Source: Rhexocercosporidium sp. MPI-PUGE-AT-0058 (Eukaryota > Ascomycota > Leotiomycetes > Helotiales). From it: a stretch of 64,000 bases of DNA. The DNA lies in contig JAGTJL010000003.1 of NCBI GenBank assembly GCA_020746875.1, positions 2,542,001 through 2,606,000 of the forward strand, in the 5' to 3' direction. Shown piece after piece: positions 11,400-24,500 of the stretch (positions are counted from its first letter, which is position 1; each line of letters opens with the position of its first letter). The notes below the pieces were generated by a model that was not told the DNA's origin, did not search any database, and saw only the letters and a list, made by a program, of their open reading frames with translations. Both the position numbers and the translations under genes were made by a program.

Positions 11400-11712
11400 A
11401 ACTTTATTCAGCTCATCCTCCCGCGCCATCCGTGCTGTGCTTTATTCCCACACCAAACTCAATGGTAGTTCGTGTGCTGCGTTGTCCTAGGCTTAGCAGG
11501 TTTTGATGTGTGACTTCAGGGGGGTGGTAGGGAGGGTGAGTTGAGGTTGTGCTTGGTGTGGAGATTCGGGATGCGGGATGCGGGTTGTGGGTGGAGGGTG
11601 GAGGGTGTGGTGGGAGTGGGGTTAGGTAACTTAAGCTGAGGCTACGACATGCTGATATATTAGGTATTGGAGATTGATGTCGATAGTCGATAGAAGAAAT
11701 CTGTCGCAATTA
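11400..11712 (-). pseudogene. possible third relic of the coiled-coil family
   Basis: A Pro/His/Ser-rich stretch followed by LLSLGQRSTRTTIE resembles the Pro-rich N-terminus and LLQAAHQEQKSRLDAE start of the copy at 8272-8727. The similarity is weak and the helix does not continue in frame. Confidence 0.2.
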
Positions 11713-13500
11713 TACCAGTGGAGAACAAAGTAGAAAGTACATATCGAATTAGAGGTCAAAGTATATTCGCAATCAACAATCAAACAAGTGTATCCTCAAG
11801 ATGCATGTAGTACCCTCAACCACTCGACCCTTGGAAAGATGTTTCATCTTTTCCTTCTGCTGACGCGAGATTTGGCACAACGTGAAGATGGTTCGGGGAT
11901 ACCGCAACAGATGCATCCTGCGAGATTTTCTTTCATTCTTTTTTGCGTATGTGGAAAGTCCGCCGTTCATGAAATTATAAGGACTATCGCTTCGCTTTTC
12001 GCATAACAGTCAATAATTTTGTGCTGGTCTATTGTACAGTACCTGGTATAATTTGAATTACGAGAAGCATGAAAGCCGTGTTTATGAATGATGATTGAGG
12101 ACGAAACTAGAAATTCGGTGAGGTGAAAGAAGAGATGGGGTGTGCTGCTATGCACAGTCTAGCAAGGCGGATTCGTTCCCTTCGCCCACTCCATTACGCG
12201 AGGCGAGGACGCGATGTAGACTCCAGCAGCAACAACTTGTTATTGAGAGGACGAAAGAATATAAGCATAATTGCGATTGGATATGACCGACCTAGTTTCT
12301 CCGACGCCAGTATATCAATAAAGCAGAAGAAATCTATGTACGAGCGATGTTGAGATTCTTCTCAGCCAAAGAAATCGTTTGTTGCCTCTCCTCTCGCCCC
12401 GCCGCCGGCGACTTAATCCCCCCCCGCCATCCCCGCTCCCTTTACCCACACAATCCTCCTACAAAAATCGCCGCGAATAGTCTCTTCCATCAACAATACT
12501 AACCATCACTTCCGCGTCCATATATATATAATACTTACCTACTTACCTCCCAATACTAGTACCACGCATACATAGATAAGTGGTGGTGGTAGACATAAAA
12601 AAATCGCAGCCTCGCCCTCAGGCCCAGCCCGAGCCGAATCAAAACAAGCCCCTAGCGAAAAATTCAAGAGCCTCTTTCGCGAGAGAGGTGTGAAAAGAAA
12701 TGTCGCCGAAACTGCGATTTGCAACAGAAATCTAGAAATCTTAACCCCCCTGTCCCGATTCATCGGGCCGCATCGAAGCCTTACCTCTTTAAGTGTTAGC
12801 GGCGGGTAGTGCCGAGGCTTAGCTGCTCTTCGTGGGGCAGGGCAGGAAGCACTTGCAGGAAGCACGGGAAGGGAAACAAGACACCATGCTTACATTACCC
12901 TACCTTACCTTACCTATCGATTACGAAGGGGAAGGAATTACGATACCAAGGTGCCTACCTAGAAGCCACTGACATCTTTCGAAAAGTTTCGTATTTCATG
13001 ATTGGGTTTTGTTCTCATTTAGATTTTTTTCATTTCCCGCCCGCTCGCTCGCGCACTCGCCTTCCACCTCCTTCCTTGAGGAGTAGATATCAATTAAAGT
13101 GTTCGGCATACAAGACACACCAATTAAACCCCCTTTCCATTTCCCTTGCCCTGCCCGAAATTGTAGCAATTACCCAGCCAGACGATGCGATGAAGAAAAA
13201 AGTAAACAAAGGCTAATTCCGCGCACCAGTAGTGCGTCGAATGCTACCTGCCTCGCCATTGTTATTTCTATTTCCATGTCCATGTCCATGTCCTGCCCGA
13301 TGAAAGTGCTGTACTGTGCTGAAAGTTTTTGCTATGATGGATGGAATCCGATCGGATCGCTGTATGATACAAGAAGTACAGAACTCGTACACGGCTTCCC
13401 TCTCTCCCTCCCTCCTGCTCGCTCGCCGATGAAGCAACGCAGCAAAGACGTGCCAATACAACTCCGCTCAGCTTATCAACCCCCTGACGACGGATCGCCG
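11713..13500. other. intergenic, downstream of SET2
   Basis: No gene recognised. Around 12,520-12,550 there is a TA-rich run with CTTACCTACTTACC, one of several CTACC/TTACC repeats in this part of the window; another lies at about 12,896-12,920. Frames over 100 codons here have no recognisable family and odd composition. Confidence 0.5.
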
Positions 13501-16500
13501 TCATCGACTGGAAACATGCTTCCCCAGCCCCTCATCATCACCCTCCATCGACATATTGACATCAACATCACCATCACCATCATGCATATACCCATTCCCC
13601 GCACTCCCAACACCATTCCCATGGAATCCATTCCCTTCCCCGCCGCCCTCATTTTCATTACCGCCAACCGCCAACTCAAGCGCTATCGCTTCCTCGTTCT
13701 CCCTCATGAGATCTTCTTCCTGCCGCCGTAACTCCAGTTGCTCCTCAGTCTCCGGCTGCAAATTTCCGTGGCCTTCTAACGCTCCTTCCTCTCCGCCAAA
13801 CGTATCGACGGGTATCCCACCTGCAGGCGGCGGAGGCGGCGGAGGAGGTGGCGTGACGTCGTCCTCTTTGAGACGTTTGTTCGGATCAGAGAAAGAGTCA
13901 TCTGCAGTACCAACGCCCGCCCCGGGTGTCTCGACACCATCTTCCTCGTCGCGTTTGCGTTTCAGATCCGAGTTCGAACCTGACGCTGAGATGGTTGGTG
14001 TAGCAGGGACAGAAGAAGGCGGTGCATCGAGAGCAGTAGGCGAGAAATCGACCATTGGATCTGGGTCATCGTCGACGAACTGCGGATCCTCATCCATTGA
14101 TTTCCCATTCATACCCCTTGACGTTGACGTCGATCCATTCAACCCAGACCCATTCAGAGATGCTTTATCAGCTTTCTTCTTGTCGAGGACCTTCTTCTTC
14201 TCGACAGCCTTCTCGAAGAAATCCCGAACGTAGTTCTTGACCTTCTTCTCTTGCTTTTCGGAGATCTTGGTAGGGTCTTCCACACGGTTGTTCTTGAAGT
14301 CAGAGGCAACGAGTTTCTTGCCGACTTCCTTGGCGAATTTCTTTAGGTCTTCTTTGGGAAGTTGTTTGGTGAATTTTTGCATTACGTGTTTGATGTGGGG
14401 GAATAACTGGTCTTATGTTAGATCAAGACCGAGGAAGTGGGAAATGAGGACTCACAGTATTCTCGTAGAGCTTCATCTGTTTTTCTTGGGAGAGGGCACG
14501 CCATTTTTCGGTCGGCTTCTTTTCTTTGGGAGTAGAGTCGCCAGTAGGTATTGATTGAGTGGGAGTTCTCGGGTCGGGTTTGGTGATGCTGTCAATGATG
14601 TCCTGAATAGCTTTCGCTGTCTGGACACTTTTCGGTGGAGCTTTGGGTGGTGGAGGTGGTTCAGGAGCCGGAAAATTAGGCCGTACCCAGGTGGTTTGTC
14701 CAGATTTGCTGTAGTAGTATGAATTTCCCTTTTCATCTTGAGCCTGGAACCACCCGACTGGCAATGCATTTGGTGGTCGTCGGAATGGTGGCCGTGCAGG
14801 GGTGAAGTTTAAATTTCTTTGAGGAAGATTACTGCGTGGTCCAGTAGGAGCAACAATTGCTGGAGTGGCGGGGGATTTGGTAACATCCTCTGAGCGGTCT
14901 GTATTGCGACGTTCGAAGATCGGTACAGCAGTCGGATCGAACTTCTTCCTTGGAATTCGGTAAGCAACCTCCAATTTGCTCCAGTCTTCCAAAAGTCGCT
15001 TAGCTTCAAATGCGACATCCTCGTGTTCAGAGTCCACAAGTGTCGCAACCGTTACCTCGATCTTGGAATCGCTGATTTTATTGCGGGTGAGGCGTGGGAA
15101 TTTATAGAGAATGTCGAGAATTTGCAGGATGACATTGTTGTCGTCTTTCCAGGTGGTCAGGGTTGTCCGCAGAATCTGGTAGCCGTGCATCTGCACCACT
15201 CGGTTCCGAACCCGATCGTCATCGCAGCGCTGGATACGACTCAGCAATTTGACGGCAATCCACTTCTCTTTACACTGCATAAGCGTAGCCATAACTTTTC
15301 GGACACCCTCCTCATCTAGACCCTTCGGCTGAACATTATTGACGTACTCCTCGTCGTCCTCACCGGTCTTCTTCTTTCGGGGCTTCTTGGCGATGGCCGA
15401 GTCCCAACCGTCGCCATCATCAATCCCGAGAGCTTCGATCGTAGCATGAGGCAATTTCGTCGCCCGGTCAGTTTGCGTTTTACCACCGATGAAGCCTGTA
15501 CAGTTTTGCTCACCGCAGTAGCAGGGTTGAGGGTCAGCACCATATCGGTCCACATTGTAGTTGAAAACCAGCTCCTCGCCGGCTTTGATGTGTCGCTCGG
15601 CAAAAATGCCCATGCGCAACTTTTCCCCGACAACCCATTTGTCCACGTAGCAGTTTGGATTGCAGGAATGGTTGCAGAACCGTCCGAGATTGCCCTTCTT
15701 GGTCGCATCGACGAACTCATGCTTCGTGAGGGACATGAAATAAAAATGCTTGATGCCCTCATCGTTGTACTGTTGGGTCCGCCTTCGAAATGTCGGCTCA
15801 TTGATGACTTCGCCGAGATACTCGAAAATAAATGTATCAGCGTTGAGGTCAGAATTTGCACGTAAACCGTAGCCCTTCTTCTCAGTCTTGAAGACCGAGA
15901 CGTTGGCGTATTGTTTTTGTTGAAACCGCTGGTTTTGACACCCCGATCCACAATTACAATCTCCGTCCACACACTCCATTTTAGTCGCACGGTTGATACA
16001 GTCCGAATCTTCGCCACATGCATGGTTTTTGCCATTGTCTGAAGACGTCAGTAAACCACCAATATGGGAAATAGGGAGACTCACTCCACTGCTCAGAGCA
16101 GTCACAGTCCAATGCATCGTGTTCAGATGATCCCATGTGCTTGGAGCCATAAATACAGTCCTTGATCAACTGGAATACCGTACTTGCTTCTTCCGTAGAG
16201 TCTGGCATGTCGTCGTAGAGAGTTGGTGGGCGAGATATCACCTTCTGTGACGATTTCCGCGACAATTTGGGTGCCTTCCCAGGTTCGACTGTAACTGTGA
16301 TGCCACCACCAATGATTTCTTCCTCCTCGTCATCTTGAGACCTTGGCGTCTGGCTTGCGCTGCCCCTTTGAAGTGGAGATTGGGATGCAGACTGCTTGAT
16401 CGCTGGAGTCGACGAGCGTGACCTCTTTATGGAGCTCGATGTAGATACCTCCTCATGCTTGCCATTGACCATTATTGTATCTTCCTCTTCGTCTGGCGAG

Positions 16501-16577
16501 CCGCCTTCCTGCAGCTTCATGTCCTCGAGCGCAGCGTCGACTGCTCCTGGTTTTGGATCCCGAGTATCGTCTGCCAT
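13501..16577 (-). CDS. SET2: histone H3 lysine-36 methyltransferase Set2
   Basis: Co-transcriptional H3K36 methyltransferase that rides on elongating RNA polymerase II. Exons 16577-16085, 16038-14456 and 14406-13501 give 993 residues; introns are 46 and 49 bp. Domains in order: acidic/Ser-rich N-terminus; Cys-rich AWS (about 170-208); SET (about 209-333) with [11 protein letters not shown] and [12 protein letters not shown], the cofactor and catalytic motifs; post-SET (about 334-350, CYCGEQNC); a TFIIS-N-like helical region; WW domain (about 589-618, LPVGWFQAQ to TTWVRP); and SRI domain spanning the last intron (about 672-765, MKLYENT joined to LFPHIKHV), which binds the phosphorylated polymerase CTD. 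The tail is acidic with poly-Pro. All parts are intact. Long plus-strand frames here are antisense shadows. Confidence 0.97.
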
Positions 16578-19500
16578 TGTTGTGATGCTACTATGACTGC
16601 GGAAGTCCGTGGGGCTTGCAGACGTGGTGGTTGTTCGAAGAACGAACTAGTCCTGAATGTATTCGGTGCCGCAATGGATACCACCAGAGTGGTTCACGGC
16701 AGACAGGGTGCTATTGGGTATAATCGTAATATATGCAGAAGTGTTTGTCAATCTCGAGTATGCTGCTGTTGGGAGGAGACGTCGAATGCAAAGGAGTGGT
16801 TGCGCCTCGCTGGGGTATGCCGTTGAAGGGATGGTGGAGAATATGAAGGGCGCGTTTTGCGACGGAGGGAGAGATCGTGGTAGTCGAGGGAGCCGGACTG
16901 CTCGCAGACGCACACATGAAGCGCGAAGTTGAAGTGAATGACTTGGAAGACCTCCGAGGACGAAAAGCTGAGGGAGAAAGAAGATGGTTGCGAAAGATGC
17001 AGATGCAGTAGCAGTAGAAATGGATGAAGAATACAGTAGCGCGCCTCTTCACCTCGTCCGCATCCTCGTCTTCAACTTCAGATTGCCTTTTGCTCGGTCG
17101 TCCCGTGCTCACATATCACTTGTCACTTGTTCACCCTCTCGCCCGTGCCAGTCGTTCAGAATATCAATTGCTATGAAGAGGAGGAAGATTGTAGATACAG
17201 TTTGAAGATCCAAGCAAGCGCCGCCGGCATTTACCGAGATCTCCCCCATGCGTCAAAATGCGCTTTCCACAATCTGACAAATATCTGGATGGTAAGTCGT
17301 TGTGAAGCAATTCTGAATAGCAAAGAATCCTCGGACTGTGGCAATTGTTCGAGGACTCTGTTCTCGACAGTATCTCCATGCGACAGCAATGTTTACTGAG
17401 TAGGAAAGAGCCTCGGCGTCTGACATCCCTGCCATGATTCTATCCAAAAGTGTCCAAATCCAATAGAAACACCACATACCTTCCTCGAGACTTTGTTTGG
17501 ATATTGAAAAGGCTTGGTCGATTTTGAGGCCTGTGTCCTTCTGCTGATCCAATCTCAAGCCATTCTTCCCTCTGGTGACACTACGTTCAAGACCAACTCA
17601 GCCATGAACAGACAGAACCACACCTGGGCGTCCTCTCGTTACATGTATGGCAACCTCGAGGGGGGTTTTTTTTCCAGAACGAGGGAGTATGGCCACCTTC
17701 TTCGACTTGGGTAAAAGCTATGCGACCGTTCTAGAAATCATCCAATATGGTATCCATATCCGCATCGAGTATTCTTGTCTCGGAGGTATCGCACACTTGC
17801 CCATTGTCTCGTCTGGTATCGACTTCGTCGAAAGTATCCGGCTACATCGCAGAAGACCATTTCAGGCCATTCGGTAGGAAGCATCACAACTCTTGCTTGC
17901 ATCAGTTTGACCAACCCGACAAGACCTGACCGCCTCTTGCCAGCAGGCCATCTGCAGACTATCCTCCAGCACCTCAGACTTATGGCTGATCGGGTAAAGC
18001 GAGCGCGATAAAATGCACCCAATGCACCTGCCAGCGACGTCAGCGATGAGCATGATGGTGTTTGGAGGTGGAGGTATAGGCTTAAATCCTCCCTATGAAC
18101 GAGTGACAGCGCATTCTGCAGCATTGGCGCGAAATTTTGGTCGCCCCGCTGAAATTCTAGTATATGAAGAGGCCAAATTCGCGACAAAGGATAGATAGAG
18201 TGCAGGTTGGAGGTGTCTATTGTTTGAGAGTCCGCGGTTCTTCGAACTTTGTTGCGATGCTGCCAGTCCACGAAGTTCGGGTCTGGCGTCTGGTCGCATG
18301 TGTTTGCGCTGCTGCGGCTGCTGCTGGTTCTTGCATCCCACCCCGCCCACAGCCAACGGAGCTGTGGTTGTTGAAGTCCTCGGCGACACCTGCTACAATG
18401 GAGCGCAGTCTGGTCCTTTCCTGTCTGAAGTCGAAATGATATTGCGGCTCAAAGGTGGATTGCGCGAGCGGACGAACTGCCAGCCTTATGGAGGTGAACG
18501 GTGGGCAAACGATTGGAGATGGCAACGGCGGTTGGTGATGGATCAGGGTCCGCTAAGAGTTTGAGAGCGCTTCTGGGCGGTGATTGGGCGTGGCAGCGTT
18601 CGAACCTGTCCAATCCTCAGGACTCGTCTGGTGGGAAAGGCTTGCACAGTCTGCCAGCGCAGCAAAACAGTGGCGGCCAATAGAGATGACGATCGACTCT
18701 CCTGAATCCAAATTCGACGACATTCGTGGTTTTCACGGGACTATCGTGGTAGCAGCGGGGGGAGGGGGGGAGGGGGGAGGGCAATGTGAAAAGGTGCGAA
18801 ATTGAAGCTGCAGGGAGAAATGAGGATATGACAGGACTGGACTGGACAGGGCAGGAGAATAACGAGCGGGCTGGCGGTACTGCCAGCCAGCCAGCCGGAC
18901 AGCTAGAAGACTAGAAGGCTAGAAGGCTAGAAGTGCTTCTGGTTTAGCGCTAGCCCGGCAACACCCAGCAGTCAGTCTCCTCCTACCCATCTACCCACCC
19001 TGCCTACCTTACTCTACCTAGCACGCACCCATTATTTCGTTACTACCTTGCAATTGCTGCACTGGCTCCCTTCCATCCAGGCTGGAACGGACTCATCATG
19101 TCGCGAGTTGCTGGGGGTTGGCCCCGTTTGGCATCGCTGGATTGGATGTCCAGCAGGCAGTATGCAGCAGCTGCAGCGTGCATGATGCACGTCTTCAGAG
19201 CAATTTAAGTTGCAGAAGACCTGGTCTGGTGGTGGTGCACTACAATGCACTTCACTTCTCTCAACCTTGGGCACCCTCACCAACCTCACCTACTCTCTTC
19301 TACGGTCCTATTCAGGTCACTCACTCACTCACTCACTCACTCTTTCTCTCCCTCCATCTGATCTGCTCCTTCCTCTCCTACATTCTTACCCTCCCCAGAC
19401 ACCTACTCTACCTACCTAGGTCTCCACCTCTCCCACCACCTAAGACCTAACACCTAACACCTAATACCTACTACCTACTACCTACTACCTACTACCTACT

Positions 19501-20288
19501 ACCTACTACCTACTACCTACTACCTACTACCTACTACCTACTACCTACTACCTACCCGCTCCTTAAACGCTGCTGGTTTGACGCTCCAGGCGACCTGTCA
19601 ACCGCTCCGGTCCTGCCCTCTTATACCTTCCTCACTCACCTCACCTCACCTCACCTCACCTTACCTTACCTTACTTTACCTCCCTTACCTACCTTACCTT
19701 ACCCACCTTGCCTTACCTTCCTTTTCCTTAGTTCTGGTGTCCTCTCCTCTACTCTTCCCTACACTACTCCACTCTACCTTACCCTACCTTACCTACCTAG
19801 GTACTCTGGTCTGGTTCTGATCTGGTCTGGTCTTTGCTCCTCCTCGAGCCCTCCCTCGCGCATTCTCTTCCTCAACTGGTGGCCCATTGCGAGACCCATG
19901 CGGACTACGTCTACTTCACTTATTCTTCCCTCCTACATCACCCTCTCTCCCTTCCTCCCCTGACCCTCTTTGGACCTCGACCTCGACCTCGACCTCGACC
20001 TCCCAAGCGGCCTCACTCTTTTACGGCGACCCGTTCACTTACAGACCATACTTGCCTGCATTGCCTTCCTGTACCACATCAGATGATCAATCGACCAAGT
20101 CCCACGATCCCTACATTGCTTCGAGAGTGTTAGATACCCAGAAAGCTACTTAATGCCCTCTAATTCGCCTTTTCCGCCGACCCTCCTCCACCCCCCTCCT
20201 TCCTTCTACACCGTGCGCCAGCTGCTCCACTTCTCCTCTGTGCATCAGCATCTTTCTCTTCGAATATCTTCACGATCAGGCCAGCAGG
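16578..20288. other. 3.7 kb divergent intergenic region with simple repeats
   Basis: Separates SET2 (minus) from the AT-hook gene (plus). No convincing gene: the 177-codon minus-strand frame 17738-18271 has no recognisable domain and a Cys/Arg/Trp-rich composition unlike real proteins nearby. Simple sequences include GAAGGCTA repeats near 18,905-18,935, TCAC repeats near 19,317-19,345, a 7-bp array at 19,438-19,555, CACCT/TTACC repeats near 19,636-19,720 and CGACCT repeats near 19,977-20,002. From about 19,260 to 20,250 the plus strand is strongly pyrimidine-rich, which may be the long 5' leader of the next gene. Confidence 0.55.
19438..19555 (+). repeat. 7-bp tandem array, TACCTAC type
   Basis: About 16-17 units of period 7. 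The first units read ACCTAAC/ACCTAAG, then the array becomes near-perfect TACCTAC up to about 19,553. No protein frame runs through it. A 7-bp period differs from the canonical fungal telomere unit TTAGGG. Confidence 0.9.
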
Positions 20289-21556
20289 ATGGACACCCAG
20301 CCGTTCTCGGACGAAGAAAAGGTATGTTGAATGAACTTGGCTCGGTCCAAATTGCATCAGATATCAAGAAGTCGCTTCTACCAGTTCAGGCGCATTGTCT
20401 CCCCATTGCGCGCGTGGTACTAATATGCCCTCGTCTATAGCGCTTTGTCCTCGCAGAAGCCATCAGGACCAGTTCCATTCCACTGGAGAGACTCTTCTTC
20501 TTTCTCAATGACCATTCTCAAATCCCTTCGTGGGACGACATGCTGGTTCCTCGAGGTGAGTTGGTCGTTGGCTTTCAGTAAACTTTCCGAAGCAAGGTTT
20601 CCCCAGACGCAAATCGATATCGCGCAACAACCCACAGACATCCTCGGGACTTTGACCTATATAACAGGCGATCTATTAGATTGCTGACTTCTCGAACAGG
20701 ACGAACCCTAAAACAATGTAAAGATGTTTTCGAAAGTCTTCGACCCAGTCATCCGGCGCCAGTCTTCCCGCCCCACGTTCAGAACCAGAGCCAAATCCAA
20801 AGCCACAACCTTCCGATATCGAGTGCTCCGAGTCCCGGTATCAAGCGCAAATCGACCTCAGGAACCTTAGAGGCCTTTTCTTCAGGTCCTGCGCCCAAGC
20901 GACGGCAATCCAGCAGCGATCCTGTTATACCTGCGCGCGATAGAACTATACGCCCCAAACCTTTGAATGGTTCTCCCCTGTCCATAGCCGCCTCCTTTCC
21001 CACCCCCGAACCCAAGAAACGCGGTCGACCATCTAAAAAGGACGTGGAGCGCAAACAGCAGGAAGCAATTGCTCGAGGAGATATCATACCGCCGGGGCCT
21101 TCAATGACATCCTACCAGGTTTCCGGAGAGGAGGTTAGTGTTCCTGGTTATGCGACAATTCGTCCTCAACCTCTTCAGTATGCGCCGGGTCCAGGAACAC
21201 CAATTGAGAGGGATATTCCCGAGAGTGCTGGATCACCAGGGAGGAAGAGACGACCGAAAGCAGCTCCCAAAGCCTCCAAGGTTTGTGATGGTGTTTCTTG
21301 TGGTAGGAATTGGCTAACATCGTGGAAGCCAACTTCAAAGCAACCAGGAGAAGGCAGTTTCAAGGTCAACCCACCAGTTAGTTCTACGATAGAACCCGAA
21401 GAGCCACATGTGGCGACGACTCCAGCAACCTCAGAGGCTGTTTCGGTAGCAGGTCCAATCGAGGTGGCTAGTACAGCGCCGAGCAGTTTTCCTGTTGCAA
21501 TCACAGCGCCTCCGCCATCAATACCAATACCAACACAACCACCATCCAATATATAA
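20289..21556 (+). CDS. Myb/SANT-like protein with AT-hook, probable DNA-binding factor
   Basis: Exons 20289-20321, 20441-20555 and 20700-21556, with a likely further 48-bp intron at 21281-21328 (starts GTTTGT, CTAAC branch, ends AAG). The product is about 318 residues. Residues 1-65 form a short Myb/SANT-like helical unit (FSDEEKRFVLAEAI, then SWDDMLVPRGRTLKQCKDVFESL). A classic AT-hook, KKRGRPSKK, lies at about 155-163, amid Pro/Ser-rich low-complexity sequence with several basic clusters. This fits a nuclear, DNA-binding protein widespread in filamentous fungi; the target is unknown. The intron at 20322 (119 bp) and 20556 (144 bp) are longer than most here. No break seen. Confidence 0.75.
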
Positions 21557-24500
21557 TATCTATTTCGAAAATGCCTTATCCGTCTCACATTGACTCGAAA
21601 CTCCTCCGATGTCAACAGATTTTTAACGGAATTATTTCCTTACCACTCGGGACTCGATCGATTAGACGCTTCTTACTAGAGTTTGCACCTTCAACGATCG
21701 CATTTAATGGACTCCTACGTACGCCATCGACGACTAATTCTATGTAATAACGCGTTAAATATACATTCGCCTTATCTAATGCCCTCACGTTCTTACGCAT
21801 GCGATCAAATAATTACGGACTTTCTCCTTCGAATAATGCAACATCCTGATACTCCACCCACGCGCACAAATACCACAACTTCTCTTTCCCTTCAACCTCG
21901 AGGACATTTAACGTTTTTACGCTAGCGGACGATACCATTGATCTCACGAGCGAGCAAGCAAGCAAGTGTTGGTGGGTAGCGCTGTATTTTGCATGTGCAT
22001 CGTGGCAGTTGCATTTACTCACCTTGGTTTTTCTCTCTCATTTAACAATATTTCTTTCGGGTTTCCACGGTATACAGGCGATATTGAATTCTGGGCTTTT
22101 CTTTCATGCGTACTTGGATAAAGAAGGGTAAACGGCAGGCGGGATTTTGCTTTGAATCATCTGGGGGTTGGATTTTTTTTTATTTTGTTTCGATTAGCTG
22201 GCAGGAGAGGGATACCACATGGCGCGACGGCATGGATATTCGATACAGCATCGGGGGAGAAGGATTGGATAGGAAATATCCAGGGGACGGATATGCAGAT
22301 GCATGTCATTCATCGGATGTACGATACAGTGAAGGGAGGGAAGGGGGGTGGAGGATCACAACACTGTAACATTACGCACGGCAAGATTCTACTGTACTCT
22401 CTGCACATGAAGTACAGCAATACAAAAGAGAGATATCAAAAATGGGCCACCGGCATAGGCACTATATCGGAAGGAGAGGTGGGCAGGTAGGTAGGTACTT
22501 GGCTACTATCCCCTAGAACATCCGCACCAGCACGATGCGCACACACCAGTCTCTCCAACGAGTCCTCATCTCCCACCCAGCCACCTCCTTTCCCCGGAAG
22601 AATACCCAAACATCAACAAGCGGCCTAGCGAACGAACGCACAAGGCATACATGCGAACCCCCCAATCAATCAATCAATCCATCCATCCATCCAATCTAAT
22701 CTATCTCGACCGAATTCCTCGAATCGTTCACTTGCTTAAATACCCGCCCAGCCGGGCGTCACGTCGAGGAGTGGAATGGAATGGAAGGGGGAGCGCGGCG
22801 GGCGGGTAGTTCCCGGACCTACGCGATCTCTCTCCCCACCCCCCTCTCCTTCCTTTTTCCGTTTTCTTCCAGATTGGATTGGAAAATTGAGCTTGAGAAA
22901 TTGAGATGCGAGCGCCCGGGCGGCCGGGCGAGCGAGCGAGATGCGCGTAATTTAGCAGCCGCTTTGCTGGTAGGATACTCACTTACTTACCTATCTACTG
23001 ATGGTTGCACGTTCGGTCGTTGACCTTGTTTTAGGAACTTGGACTTGATATGGTCTTGGTTCCTGTTATGGTTACGAAGTTTTTCTTCTTTCGTTTTGCT
23101 TTGGTTGGCGGGCAAGTGCGTGAGGATGATGATGATGATGATAATAATGACGGAGATGTGATGGAAGAGTGACGAATCCTTATAGCATGTGTCTCTACTG
23201 TAGTCTCTGTATATCTCCTAGTTGGGTACCTGTTCTACAGTTTAGGAGCGAGTGTCTCTACCGAGTACCTACCTACCTCCCTACCTACCTACCTATCTTG
23301 GTCGCGAACGGGAGAGAAAACAGGCAGGGGGATTGGATGCTTGGGATGTTTGATATCGTTGTAGATGCTTGCTTTTTTGGGGCTTGGTGTCTTTGCGGCG
23401 GGGGTTTGTCGGTACCTGTTCCTGTCTGGGTGTTTACTTGTCTATGTTTATGTATACTTCCGGGCTGATGGATCGGTCGATCGATCGGTTGATCACTTGG
23501 TGGACATACAGTGGTCGCTCTGTCTACCTTGTATCCGGTCTAGTCCTGTCCTGTCTGTATACTACAATCCACTCACTCACTTCCTTCCTTTCTCGCTCAC
23601 GGTGTATCCATCCCTATCTAGTCGAGTACATGCTGTAAAGCCAAAATCCACTACCGTAGAAGGGTCGTCTAACACGTTTCATGATTACGACTCATGTGGA
23701 CTGTGACTCCAATACTCTGTATTCCGTAGTTTACTTCACTTAACTTCACCAACCAACAGTAAACAAACCACACAATCCACCTCTTCACCACTCCTTCTCC
23801 ATATCTCTAATCCAGTCTTCCACAACCCGCAATGTTTTACTATACAGTAAGATGAGATCCCAGGTGTGGGGGGCGAGAACAATCATATGCACGTTTTTCT
23901 CGTTTCTTCTCACTTGGTCTTAGTGCCCATGCACGCTGCACGCACGCATACGGGGCATGCAAGCAGCAGACTTGCATCTGCATCTGCATCTGCATTTGCA
24001 GCGGGACTACTATTAAGGACCTAAAACCCAGCCGATGCCGCTCCGGCTCACCCGTTTCCACTCGTTTTTGGACTGCGTCTCGTCTCTTTCGGCTGCCTTG
24101 GGTTAGGTGTCGGGGGTGGGAGGGGATGGGATGCCGTGAGCGTACGTGCGTGCGTGCAGTAGTGGGATGTACTTTCGGATGTGAGAGTGAAGGGATGCAG
24201 GTGGGAGTGAGAGCGGGTTGAGATCGGGGGAAGCGAAATTAGAAGATGAGATGGGATGAGATAGGTGTTGTTTTGGTGAGGTTTGTTTAGGAAGGAGGGT
24301 AGGTGGTGGACCGGGGAAGTGGGAGGAGAAGGGGGCAACGGAAGGAGGATGGGAGAAGATACTGTAGAGCTCGGTGCGAGAGCTGGTTGTTGCCGGTCTC
24401 TGAGCCTGCAGGATTGTTTGAATTGGGGAAGATGGGTATATTTGTCTGGTTCGAAGGGGATGAAGATCGTCGAGGTGCAGAGGAAATGTCTTACTTCCTC

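Noticed and set aside
13556..14233. 225-codon plus-strand frame
   Set aside because: Antisense to the SET2 3' exon; low-complexity mirror of a Pro/Asp/Ser-rich region.
17738..18271. 177-codon minus-strand frame
   Set aside because: No domain, Arg/Cys/Trp-rich composition, no supporting start context or paralog; likely chance.
19438..19555. Interstitial telomere repeat
   Set aside because: Unit is TACCTAC/ACCTAAC, not CCCTAA/TTAGGG, so a telomere origin is unsupported.
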